From contig NZ_VSLG01000003.1 of assembly GCF_008919445.1 (NCBI RefSeq), positions 248,001 to 312,000 of the forward strand: a stretch of 64,000 bases of DNA, read 5' to 3'. Below are positions 42,876 to 50,952 of the stretch, piece after piece. This DNA is from Serinicoccus kebangsaanensis (lineage in GTDB: Bacteria > Actinomycetota > Actinomycetes > Actinomycetales > Dermatophilaceae). How positions within the stretch are numbered: position 1 is the stretch's first letter; the number at the start of each line of letters is the position of its first letter. The position numbers were made by a program, and so were the translations under genes. The notes below the pieces were generated by a model, which saw only the letters and a program-made list of their open reading frames with translations, had not been told where the DNA came from and did no database searches.

Positions 42876-44143
42876 GGGATGACGCGGTCCTGCCAGGTCT
42901 GCGGGTAGCCGGGCAGGTCCTCGCCGCCGAACTTGGCGTAGTGCCCGTCGGGCATGCCCTCGTTGGCGGCCAGGAAGTCGGCGCGCTCGTCCTCGGTGAT
43001 CGGCACCTGTGGGAGCACCCACTCGGTGGGCACCTCCTCGCCGGCGAAGATCATCTCCACCGCCAGCAGCGGGGTGCGCCACTGGAAGTTGGAGTAGACC
43101 GGGGCCAGGCCGGTCAGGCCGGTGTCCTCCCACTTGCGCAGGAAGCTCATCTCGTCCTCACCGGTCATCACCGGGTAGTCCTGGCCGGCGTCCTCGAAGG
43201 CCTCGATGGCGGCGACGGCGCCGTCACCGGCGTCCATCCACACGCCCTGGACCTCGCCGGTGGCGAGCTCGTCGGAGAGGATGTTCTTGATCTCGGCCGG
43301 GTCGGCGCCGGTGAAGTAGTCGACCGCCTCGATGCCGTTCTCCTCGAAGATCCGCTCGGCCGCGGCCCAGCGGTGCTCCAGCACGTCGACGCCGGGCAGG
43401 ATGCGCAGCGCGACGACCTTGTCGCCCTCGGAGAGGTTCTCGGAGAGGAACTCGGCGGTGTCGATGCCCCAGGCATACCCACCGATCGGGTGGATGAAGG
43501 TGGTGGCGCAGTCGGTGTCGACACCACGGTCGAAGACGACGACCGGCAGGCCGGTGTCGCAGGCCCGCTCGACCGCCGGGGTGATGGCGGCCGTGGAGTT
43601 CGGCGAGATGACGAAGGCGTCGCAGTTGCCCTCGGCGATGAAGTAGTCGATGTCCGCGATCTGGGTGTTGTCGTCGTCCTGCGCGTCACGGGTCTCCATC
43701 TCGGAGATGACGCCCGACTCCTGGAGCACCCCGAGCTGCTCGTTCATGGTGATCCAGCCGGTCTGGCGCCACGGGTTCGAGATCGAGGCGTTGGCGAAGC
43801 AGACCTTCTTGGCGCCCTCGGAGGCGAACTCCGAGGTGTCGGTCATCTCTCCGTCGATGTACTGCAGCCACGGCGTCGCCGGGTCACCCTCGAAGGTGGC
43901 CGAGCGCTGCTCGTCCTGGGTGTCGTAGTCGGCCTGGACGAACCACTCGTCACTGTCGGACTCGTCGGCCTCTCCGTCTGCTTCTCCCTCGCCCTCGCCC
44001 TCGGCGCCCTCCTCGGCGCCGGGGTCCTCGGCCGACTCGGTCACGGACGGGTCGTCCAGCGAAGCATCGGTGGAGCACGCCGCCAGCAGGGCGAGCGCGC
44101 TCATGGCGGCGACGGCGCCGCCGATTCGGGTGGTGCGCATCAT
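42872..44143 (-). CDS. Sugar ABC transporter substrate-binding lipoprotein
   Basis: 423 residues. Lipoprotein signal with lipobox LLAAC (Cys23), then a ~30-residue acidic linker (EEGAEGEGEGEADGEADES, residues ~42-62) and a Peripla_BP_4 type ribose-binding fold: NPWRQTGWITMNEQLGVLQE, ISPNSTAAITPAVERACDTG, VVFDRGVD, GVWMDAGDGAVAAIEAFEDAG. It binds a monosaccharide outside the membrane. AAGGAG before the tandem ATGs at 44143/44140. Overlaps both neighbouring genes. Confidence 0.9.
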   Translation of the reverse strand: MMRTTRIGGAVAAMSALALLAACSTDASLDDPSVTESAEDPGAEEGAEGEGEGEADGEADESDSDEWFVQADYDTQDEQRSATFEGDPATPWLQYIDGEMTDTSEFASEGAKKVCFANASISNPWRQTGWITMNEQLGVLQESGVISEMETRDAQDDDNTQIADIDYFIAEGNCDAFVISPNSTAAITPAVERACDTGLPVVVFDRGVDTDCATTFIHPIGGYAWGIDTAEFLSENLSEGDKVVALRILPGVDVLEHRWAAAERIFEENGIEAVDYFTGADPAEIKNILSDELATGEVQGVWMDAGDGAVAAIEAFEDAGQDYPVMTGEDEMSFLRKWEDTGLTGLAPVYSNFQWRTPLLAVEMIFAGEEVPTEWVLPQVPITEDERADFLAANEGMPDGHYAKFGGEDLPGYPQTWQDRVIP

Positions 44144-45234
44144 GCATCTCCTTGGGTGGTGGGTTGGTTCTGCTGCGTGGTCTGTGGGGTGCTGCGGGTC
44201 TGGCGTCGCTGGCCGGCCGCCCAGGCGCGGGCCCCGGCGGCGACGGCGACGATGATGATCACGCCCTGCACCGTGTCCCTCCAGGTGGAGGCGACGCCGA
44301 CGAAGTTGAGCAGGGTGAAGAGCAGCTCGAGCGCGAAGGCGCCGGCGGCGGCGGAGAGGACCCAGCCGCGCCCGCCGCCGAGCACCACGCCGCCGATGAC
44401 GACGGCGGTGATGGCGGTGAACTCATACCCCTGCCCCACGGAAGGGTGGACGCCGGCATACCCCACCAGGATGATCCCGGCGACGGTCGCGGCGAGCGAG
44501 GACAGGATGAAGGCGCGGGTCTTGAGCCACCAGGTCGCGGAGCCGGAGAGCCGCACCGCCTCGGGGTTGTCGCCGACGGCGACGAGGGTGCGGCCGAACG
44601 GTCGGCGCATCAGCCAGACCGCGGCGACGGCGAGGACGAGCAGGATGATCGCCGGGTAGGGGATGATCTCCAGCACCGGCACGTCGCGGATGCCGCCGCG
44701 GCCGATCTGCCGGAAGGTGTCGACCGGGTTGCCGGTCGCGGCGCCGCCGGTGAGGTAGAAGACCAGCCCGGAGAGCGCCAGCATCGTGCCGAGCGTGACG
44801 ATGAAGCTGGGGACCTTGAGGATCGTCGTGGCCAGCCCGTTGACGATGCCGACCAGGGCGCCGAGAGCGAGCATGAGCAGCAGGCCGGGGATGATCCGCG
44901 CTTCCTCCTGGCCGATGAAGTTGCCCGCGATGACCACCTGCATGGAGACGACGGCGGCCATCGAGAGGTCGAACTCGCCGGAGACGATGACGAAGTACTG
45001 CCCCATCGCGGCGATCGCGACCGGCGCGGTGCGGCCGATGAAGCGGATGAGCGAGCCGGGCTCGCCGAAGTTGGGGTTGGCGGCGATCACCGCGACGAGC
45101 AGCACCGCGACCAGGACGAAGACGGCGCCGCCGGGCGTGCGGAGGGCGCGCAGCGCACGCCCGGCGGCGCCGCCCTGGTGCCACGGGAGGTCGGGGCGGG
45201 GCGCGGTGTCGGTGGTGGGGGTCGCGGCGGTCAT
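44140..45234 (-). CDS. Sugar ABC transporter permease (RbsC-like) 1
   Basis: 364 residues, about 10 helices. RbsC/BPD_transp_2 phrases: GRTAPVAIAAMGQYFVIVSGEFDLSMAAVVSMQVV (residues ~65-100), GLATTILKVPSFIVTLGTMLALSGL, VGDNPEAVRLSGSATWWLKTRAFILSSLAA and GGVVLGGGRGW. Second of two permeases; its start overlaps the first permease's stop and its stop overlaps the binding-protein start. Hydrophilic N- and C-terminal ends. Heterodimerises with the next permease. Confidence 0.9.
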   Translation of the reverse strand: MTAATPTTDTAPRPDLPWHQGGAAGRALRALRTPGGAVFVLVAVLLVAVIAANPNFGEPGSLIRFIGRTAPVAIAAMGQYFVIVSGEFDLSMAAVVSMQVVIAGNFIGQEEARIIPGLLLMLALGALVGIVNGLATTILKVPSFIVTLGTMLALSGLVFYLTGGAATGNPVDTFRQIGRGGIRDVPVLEIIPYPAIILLVLAVAAVWLMRRPFGRTLVAVGDNPEAVRLSGSATWWLKTRAFILSSLAATVAGIILVGYAGVHPSVGQGYEFTAITAVVIGGVVLGGGRGWVLSAAAGAFALELLFTLLNFVGVASTWRDTVQGVIIIVAVAAGARAWAAGQRRQTRSTPQTTQQNQPTTQGDA

Positions 45235-46280
45235 CGGGTCGCTCCCGCGGTCGTCGGGGCGAGGGTATGCCGTCCCCCGCCGTCGTCGGGCGGGTGCGCG
45301 AAACGCGGCGGCCGGGTGTCGGTGGAGCGGCGGGCATACACCGCGACGGCGACGACGATGACCAGGCCGCGGACGATGTCGCGCAGGAAGGCGTTGAGCT
45401 CCATGACGCCCATGACGTTGTCCAGGACGGCGAAGATCGCGACGCCGCCGAGGGTGCCGAGGATGTTGCCCTTGCCGCCGGCGAGCACGGTGCCACCGAG
45501 GACGACGGCGGCGATCGACATCAGGTCGTAGCCGCCCTGGCTGCCGATGGTCGGGCTGCCGACGGAGAGCCGGGCGAGCAGCAGCAGCCCGGCCAGCCCG
45601 GCGAGGACCGAGCAGAGCACGTGCGCGAGGATCAGCGGCGGCTGGGTGCGGACGCCGGAGAGGCGCGCGACCTCGCGCTGCCCGCCGACGGCATACAGGT
45701 GGTGGCCGATGCGGGTGCGCCGCAGCAGCAGCATCACCAGCACCGCGCAGCCGAGCATGATGAGCGTGGAGAGCGGGACCGGGCCGATGTTGAGCGCGCC
45801 GATGAGGCGGAAGTCGCGGGGCGCGGAGCCGGCGGAGCCGCGGTAGTTGGTGCCGAGGTAGCCCGCGAGGATCAGGCCCATGCCGAGGGTGGCGATGAAG
45901 CCGTGGACGTGCAGGTAGGTCACGACCAGGCCGTTGACCAGGCCGATCAGCGCGGCGACGCCGAGCGCGGTGAGCACGGCGAGGGCGATGTTGGAGGTCT
46001 GGCCGGCCATGATGACGCCGGCGACCAGGCTGGAGAGGCTGGTGACGTAGGGCACCGAGAGGTCCAGGCTGCCGCCGAGGATGACCAGCGTCTGGCCGAT
46101 CGCGATGAAGCCGAGGATCGAGGTGCCGGTGAGGATGGCGGAGATGTTGCCGCCGGAGAAGAAGTTGCGGCCCTCGGCGGCGGTGATGATCGCGCCGGCG
46201 ACGACGACGAGCACGAGGACGAGGTAGACGATCCCGGTGCTGGTGAGGCGGGTGGGCAGCAACCTGGAGACGCTGCTCAT
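45231..46280 (-). CDS. Sugar ABC transporter permease (RbsC-like) 2
   Basis: 349 residues, about 10 helices. GTSILGFIAIGQTLVILGGSLDLSVPYVTSL (residues ~48-80), GLVVTYLHVHGFIATLGMGLI, VGGQREVARLSGVRTQPP and GGTVLAGGKGNILGTLGGVA mark it as an RbsC-type permease. With the neighbouring permease and ATPase it forms the importer. ATG 46280 overlaps the ATPase stop by 4 bp. Confidence 0.9.
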   Translation of the reverse strand: MSSVSRLLPTRLTSTGIVYLVLVLVVVAGAIITAAEGRNFFSGGNISAILTGTSILGFIAIGQTLVILGGSLDLSVPYVTSLSSLVAGVIMAGQTSNIALAVLTALGVAALIGLVNGLVVTYLHVHGFIATLGMGLILAGYLGTNYRGSAGSAPRDFRLIGALNIGPVPLSTLIMLGCAVLVMLLLRRTRIGHHLYAVGGQREVARLSGVRTQPPLILAHVLCSVLAGLAGLLLLARLSVGSPTIGSQGGYDLMSIAAVVLGGTVLAGGKGNILGTLGGVAIFAVLDNVMGVMELNAFLRDIVRGLVIVVAVAVYARRSTDTRPPRFAHPPDDGGGRHTLAPTTAGATR

Positions 46281-47836
46281 GCGGCCCCCTCCTCGGCACT
46301 CTCGCCTGCGCCGGTGGCCAGCGCGAGGACGTCCTCCTCGGACGACCCGGCGGGCAGCTCGCCGGCGAGGCGGCCGTCGCGCATGACGAGGATGCGGTCG
46401 GACATGCCGATGACCTCGGGCAGCTCGCTGGAGACCATGAGGATGCCGACGCCCTGGGCGGCCAGGCCGCGCATGAGCTCGTAGATGCCGTGCTTGGCGC
46501 CGACGTCGATGCCGCGGGTGGGCTCGTCCATGAGCATGACCTGGGGGTTCGTGGACAGCCAGCGGGCCAGGACGACCTTCTGCTGGTTGCCGCCGGAGAG
46601 GAACTGCACCTCCTGGTCCATCGCGCGGGCGGCGACGGCGAGCGAGGAGAAGACGCCGGGCATACCGGCCCGGGCCTGCGGCGTGCGACCCGGGAAGACG
46701 GAGCGGACGACACCGAGCGCGTTGTCGAGGATCGACTGCTGCAGCGCCAGCCCCTTGGCCTTGCGGTCCTCGGTGATGAGCGCGAGGCCGCGGCGGATGG
46801 CCTGGCGCGGCGAGCTGATGGTCAGCTGCTTCGCGGTGCCGTCGGCGCTGCCGAGGGTCATCGTGCCGCGGGTCAGCGGCGTCACGCCGAAGATCGACTC
46901 GACGAGCTCGGTGCGGCCCGACCCCTGGAGCCCGGCGAGACCGACGATCTCACCGGCGCGCAGCGTGAGGTCGATGCCGTCGACATACCCGTTGCCGGAG
47001 CCGGAGAGGGTGAGCACGGGCTCGCCGACCTCGGTGCCAGGGGTCGGGTCCGGGAAGAAGGCGGACATCTCGCGGCCGACCATGAGCCGGACGAGTGCGG
47101 ACTCGTCGAGCTCGGTGGCGGGTTGGGTGGTGACGTGCTGCCCGTCCTTGAGGACGGTGATGGTGGTGCAGAGGTCGAAGATCTCCTTGAGCCGGTGGGA
47201 GACGTAGAGGATGGCGACGTCGCGGTCGAGCAGCCGCCGGATGATGGCGTAGAGGAGCTCGACCTCGTGGTCGGCGAGCGCGGCGGTGGGCTCGTCCATC
47301 GAGATGATGCGCGCGTCGTAGCTGACCGCCTTGGCGATCTCGACGATCTGCTGCTCGGCGACGGAGAGGGAGCGGACGGTGCGGGTGGGCTCGAGGCCGG
47401 TGACGCCGAGGCCGTCCAGCAGCTCGGAGGTATGCCGGGTCATGGCGGCGGTGTCGACGAGCGGGCCCTTGCGCGGTTCGCGGCCGAGGTAGATGTTCTC
47501 CGCGACCGTGCGGTCGGGCAGGAGGTTGAACTCCTGGAACACGGTGGACAAGCCGGCCTGCTGCGCCTGCACGGGGTGGGTGAAGTGCTGCGCCGTGCCG
47601 TCGATCTCGACGGTGCCCTCGTCGGCCTGGTGCACGCCGGCCAGGATCTTCATCAGGGTGGACTTGCCGGCGCCGTTCTCCCCCACCAGGCCGTGGACCT
47701 GACCCGGGTGCAGCTCCAGGGTCACGTCCTGGAGGACGGCGTTGCCGAAGAAGCGCTTGGTCAGGCCGGTGGCGCGCAGCACGGGCTGCCGTAGCGGGGT
47801 GCTGTCCGTCGGTGCGACGGCGTCGTTGGACGTCAC
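46277..47836 (-). CDS. Sugar ABC transporter ATPase (RbsA-like, two NBDs)
   Basis: About 519 residues from GTG 47836. Two tandem ATPase domains: NBD1 with Walker A GENGAGKST, signature LSVAEQQIVEIAKA and MDEPTAAL; NBD2 with degenerate Walker A GLQGSGRTE, signature LSGGNQQKVVLARW and MDEPTRGID. Powers monosaccharide import. The start is set by a CATAGT -10 placed seven bases before GTG 47836 (leaderless); GTG 47860 and ATG 47902 are in frame, but the latter would put the operator inside the coding region. Head of a seven-gene operon repressed by the ROK protein. Confidence 0.88.
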   Translation of the reverse strand: MTSNDAVAPTDSTPLRQPVLRATGLTKRFFGNAVLQDVTLELHPGQVHGLVGENGAGKSTLMKILAGVHQADEGTVEIDGTAQHFTHPVQAQQAGLSTVFQEFNLLPDRTVAENIYLGREPRKGPLVDTAAMTRHTSELLDGLGVTGLEPTRTVRSLSVAEQQIVEIAKAVSYDARIISMDEPTAALADHEVELLYAIIRRLLDRDVAILYVSHRLKEIFDLCTTITVLKDGQHVTTQPATELDESALVRLMVGREMSAFFPDPTPGTEVGEPVLTLSGSGNGYVDGIDLTLRAGEIVGLAGLQGSGRTELVESIFGVTPLTRGTMTLGSADGTAKQLTISSPRQAIRRGLALITEDRKAKGLALQQSILDNALGVVRSVFPGRTPQARAGMPGVFSSLAVAARAMDQEVQFLSGGNQQKVVLARWLSTNPQVMLMDEPTRGIDVGAKHGIYELMRGLAAQGVGILMVSSELPEVIGMSDRILVMRDGRLAGELPAGSSEEDVLALATGAGESAEEGAA

Positions 47837-47843
47837 AGACGTG

Positions 47844-47887
47844 ACTATGGCACGGCTCACTCGCTTTTGTCGAGACTTCGGCAAAAG
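47844..47887 (-). promoter_or_regulatory. Operon promoter and ROK operator
   Basis: Inverted repeat CTTTTGTCGA-gact-TCGGCAAAAG at 47864-47887 (10-bp arms, one mismatch), resembling operators of NagC/XylR-type ROK repressors. On the minus strand CATAGT (47844-47849) fits a -10 with the operator covering the -35 region, so repressor binding would block the ABC operon promoter. The ROK start is only 45 bp away on the other side. Confidence 0.7.
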
Positions 47888-47931
47888 TTGGTGCTTGCTC
47901 ATGCAGAAGGGGCCGTGGTCTACTTCCAGAC

Positions 47932-49089
47932 GTGCGGACCAGCGACGTCTTCGAGCTCCTGCGGGACGGCCAGCCCCGGACCCGGGCGCAGCTCGCGGAG
48001 GAGACCGGGATGGCCCGGTCGACCGTCGCGGCGCGCGTCGACACGCTCCTGCGCATGGGGCTCGTGGCGCCGGTGGGGGGCGCGAGGTCGACGGGTGGGC
48101 GGCCGCCGGCGCTCATCGCGCTCAACCCTGCCGCCCGCGTCGTCGCGGGCGTGGACGTGGGCGCCACCCACGCCGTGGCTGCCCTGACCGACCTGAGCGG
48201 GACGGTGCTCGGCGAGCGCCGGGCGGAACTGGACGTGGCCGACGGGCCGGAGGTGGTCCTGGGGTGGGTGACCTCGGCGGTCGGCGAGCTGCTCGCCGAG
48301 GCGCGGCGGCCGGTCGGCGACCTGGCGGCGGTGGGCATCGGCCTGCCGGGGCCGGTCGAGCACTCGACCGGGCGACCGATCAACCCACCGATCATGCCGG
48401 GGTGGGACAGGTATGACGTGCCCGCCCACCTGCAGCGGACGTATGTCGTGCCCGTGCTCGTCGACAACGACGTCAACATCATGGCGCTGGGTGAGCGCGG
48501 TGCCTACTTCCCCACCGCGGACGACCTGATCCTGGTCAAGGTGGCCACCGGCATCGGTGCCGGCATCATCTCGGGGTCACGACTGCAGCGCGGGGCGCAG
48601 GGCACCGCCGGCGACCTCGGGCACGTGCGGGTCAGCAGCGGCGACGGCGTGATGTGCCGGTGCGGCAACGAGGGCTGCCTGGAGGCGATCGCCGCCGGGC
48701 CTGCGCTGGCGTCGGCGCTGGCTGCGGGTGGTGTCGCGGTGGACTCGACCGCAGGGGTCGTCGAGCTGGTGCGCGCTGGCGATCCCTCGGCAGTGCAGGA
48801 GGTGCGCCGCGCCGGTCGCGACATCGGCGAGGTGCTGGCGACGATGGTCAACCTGATGAACCCCTCGGTCGTAGTCATCGGTGGGCGCCTGGCCGACGCC
48901 GGCGAGCACCTGCTCGCGGGGATCCGGGAGGTCGTCTATCAGCGGTCGTTGCCGTTGGCCACCGAGCACCTGCGGATCGTGGCGTCCAAGGCGGGGGCGC
49001 AGGCGGGCGTCCTGGGGGCCGCCACGATGGCCGCTGAGCACGTGCTGTCTCCGGAGGCCATCGAGGCGGCCAGCCTCGGGGTGGCGTGA
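47932..49089 (+). CDS. ROK-family transcriptional repressor
   Basis: 385 residues. Winged HTH at residues ~1-65 (TSDVFELLRDGQPRTRAQLAEETGMARSTVAARV, in pieces), then the ROK sugar-kinase-like domain: GVDVGATHAVAAL, GIGLPGPVEHSTG, NDVNIMALGE, VATGIGAGII and the zinc site CRCGNEGCLEA. It should sense the sugar or its phosphate and release the operator at 47864-47887. GTG 47932 has no Shine-Dalgarno. Last core gene before the island. Confidence 0.9.
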   Translation: MRTSDVFELLRDGQPRTRAQLAEETGMARSTVAARVDTLLRMGLVAPVGGARSTGGRPPALIALNPAARVVAGVDVGATHAVAALTDLSGTVLGERRAELDVADGPEVVLGWVTSAVGELLAEARRPVGDLAAVGIGLPGPVEHSTGRPINPPIMPGWDRYDVPAHLQRTYVVPVLVDNDVNIMALGERGAYFPTADDLILVKVATGIGAGIISGSRLQRGAQGTAGDLGHVRVSSGDGVMCRCGNEGCLEAIAAGPALASALAAGGVAVDSTAGVVELVRAGDPSAVQEVRRAGRDIGEVLATMVNLMNPSVVVIGGRLADAGEHLLAGIREVVYQRSLPLATEHLRIVASKAGAQAGVLGAATMAAEHVLSPEAIEAASLGVA

Positions 49090-49152
49090 GCCCAGACCCC
49101 TGCGCCGCCGTAGTATTATTCGGGAAATTCTAGTTCTCTCAGGGAGTGACCA

Positions 49153-49845
49153 GTGAACGAAGCATTCCCAGCGGATCTCCAGGCCTGCGTAGATCGATAT
49201 GTAAGGTCGCTCCAAAATCCCAAGAATCTAATTTCGCTGCACCCTAGAGGACTAGGCCGCCCTAGGAAACAGTACTCTTCCTTGTGTGCCCCCATCGTTC
49301 TCACCGCCATGTCAACGTTCGAGGGTTTCGCCGAAGACTTCCTCGCATCTGCTCTCTACATTCAAGGCCACGGTTTTGCTCACATAGCTCGACGAGCCGA
49401 CTTAACCAACCCCACTATCAAGGACTGGGCCAAAGCAGCTCGACGTGACTTTCCAGCAATAAGCGGACGACTAGGAACAGACTTCGGAATTCGACTGTTC
49501 GACAAGCCGGACAAGGATAAGCCTTCTGGCTGGTTCAACGAATCTGACAGCAACTGGGATCAGGTCCTGGAAGCATCTGAGTCCTGGATGCAAGTTCGCC
49601 ATTGCATCACTCATGGGCTCGTCACTGGCATCGATCCGGAACGATGGCCTCTCTCTGGTTCGGGAGGCTCCCCGCAGCCAAGCGACGTACTGATAGAACG
49701 CAAGTCGGGAGAGCATTCACTCGTGCTACATGGTGCAATAAATTGCCTCCGCGTTTACACCTCAGGAGCAAAGCACGTCGCCGACAGAATAGCGGAGGAA
49801 CTTGGCCTGCAGTTGAAGTGGATGGGAATGCCGAAATTTTACTGA
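49153..49845 (+). CDS. HEPN-like protein (possible RNase)
   Basis: 230 residues. Two long helices (TAMSTFEGFAEDFLASALYI and DQVLEASESWMQVRH, positions ~51-70 and 136-150) end in Arg149-x4-His154 (RHCITH), which fits the Rx4-6H active-site motif of HEPN domains. Relatives include MAE_28990-type proteins found beside defence genes. AGGGAG precedes GTG 49153. It converges on the DUF4420 gene, so it is transcribed separately and may be an independent toxin or accessory nuclease. The family match is inferred from pattern, not a search. Confidence 0.55.
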   Translation: MNEAFPADLQACVDRYVRSLQNPKNLISLHPRGLGRPRKQYSSLCAPIVLTAMSTFEGFAEDFLASALYIQGHGFAHIARRADLTNPTIKDWAKAARRDFPAISGRLGTDFGIRLFDKPDKDKPSGWFNESDSNWDQVLEASESWMQVRHCITHGLVTGIDPERWPLSGSGGSPQPSDVLIERKSGEHSLVLHGAINCLRVYTSGAKHVADRIAEELGLQLKWMGMPKFY

Positions 49846-49884
49846 GCGACCGCAGTTGCCTTGCGAATCCCTACGCCAGAGGCT

Positions 49885-50940
49885 TCAGATCTCCAGGACT
49901 GACGCAGCGACTTGATTAGCTCCGTTGATCGGGTTAGTGCCGCTGATGGAGGCCGGCAGGTTGACGCGGAAAGCGACTGAGTGAATTTCGACGTGATGCC
50001 TCCTGGCCACGTCGTCTCGCCGGAGGATTTCGACCCCGGGGTCAGCCATGTCGTATCCCCTGAAGAACGCCACCGTGAAGTTGGAAGTGAACGGCGCGTC
50101 GTGCTGCATCGAGGTGTGGTCGTAGCCGAATCCCGACTCGGATCCGTAGCGACTGATCCTGGTGAGGAACTCCGGCACTTCGCTGGCATTGCCGGTGATC
50201 TCCAGCCGGTTGACAATCCGCTGCACTAGGTCCGGGACGGAAATCGAGTTCAGTCCCTCGCTCGCGCGCTGCAGGCCGACGCTGACCAGTAGGAGGCGGT
50301 TTTCTGCCGAGATGCCGTCCTCTCCTTCGGATGGCTCGATCTGATGGACCCCTTGGACCATATGGCTCGACGTCGAGCGCGTGGTGGTTTTGAGCTCGAC
50401 GCCAGTCCCGTTCCAGTGGAAGTCGCGTGAAGACCGCCGCCACCCGTCCCAGGACAAGACGACAGAGCCGACCTGATAGGGCTGCGCTAGGTGGCACATG
50501 GAATTGAGCAGCAGCAGTTCACCAAGAAGCCCCAGCAGCGCAGTCTCCGATAGCAGGAGGCGCTCAATCGCAAGCTCGATGATGGGTTCGGTCACTCTAA
50601 AGGCGTGCTCGACGTCTTCGTCGGCGCCGTTGCGCAGCAAGTTGGCACAGATGAAGGCGGCGACCGGGTCGAAGTGGCCCAGAGCCGGTAGTACTAGGCG
50701 GTTAGCGTGCAGTGGTGCACTGGCCTTGCGATGCCACTCGTGATGCTCAAGGGACTCTCGAACCGTCCGTGAGGCAGCCTTCAGTTCGGCGCCGGCGAGG
50801 AAGAGTTCCAGGCGGCCGGCCTGGTCTCTGGCGATGCCAATCACCTTATCCGGAGTCGTCCAATGGATGTCGCGGACCCCGCCCACCGCCGTGGCGGGAA
50901 CGGCATCGATTTCGGTGAGGATCTCCTCGTAGCTGGGCAA
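49885..50940 (-). CDS. DUF4420 PD-(D/E)XK nuclease-like protein
   Basis: 351 residues. GLLGELLLLNSM (Glu141) precedes a nuclease core with Asp173 in SRDFHWNG and VELKTTTRS (Glu182-x-Lys184), the D...ExK motif of PD-(D/E)XK enzymes; the later ISRYGSESGFGYDH region is typical of DUF4420. In known systems it is the likely cleavage subunit. It starts 12 bp after the Z1 gene stop on the same strand. Codon use is like the rest of the island. Confidence 0.8.
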   Translation of the reverse strand: MPSYEEILTEIDAVPATAVGGVRDIHWTTPDKVIGIARDQAGRLELFLAGAELKAASRTVRESLEHHEWHRKASAPLHANRLVLPALGHFDPVAAFICANLLRNGADEDVEHAFRVTEPIIELAIERLLLSETALLGLLGELLLLNSMCHLAQPYQVGSVVLSWDGWRRSSRDFHWNGTGVELKTTTRSTSSHMVQGVHQIEPSEGEDGISAENRLLLVSVGLQRASEGLNSISVPDLVQRIVNRLEITGNASEVPEFLTRISRYGSESGFGYDHTSMQHDAPFTSNFTVAFFRGYDMADPGVEILRRDDVARRHHVEIHSVAFRVNLPASISGTNPINGANQVAASVLEI

Positions 50941-50952
50941 GGTTCACCGCTC

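Noticed and set aside
49090-49152. tRNA or integrase attachment site at the left island edge
   Set aside because: Only 63 AT-richer bases, no tRNA fold and no repeat matching the right edge.
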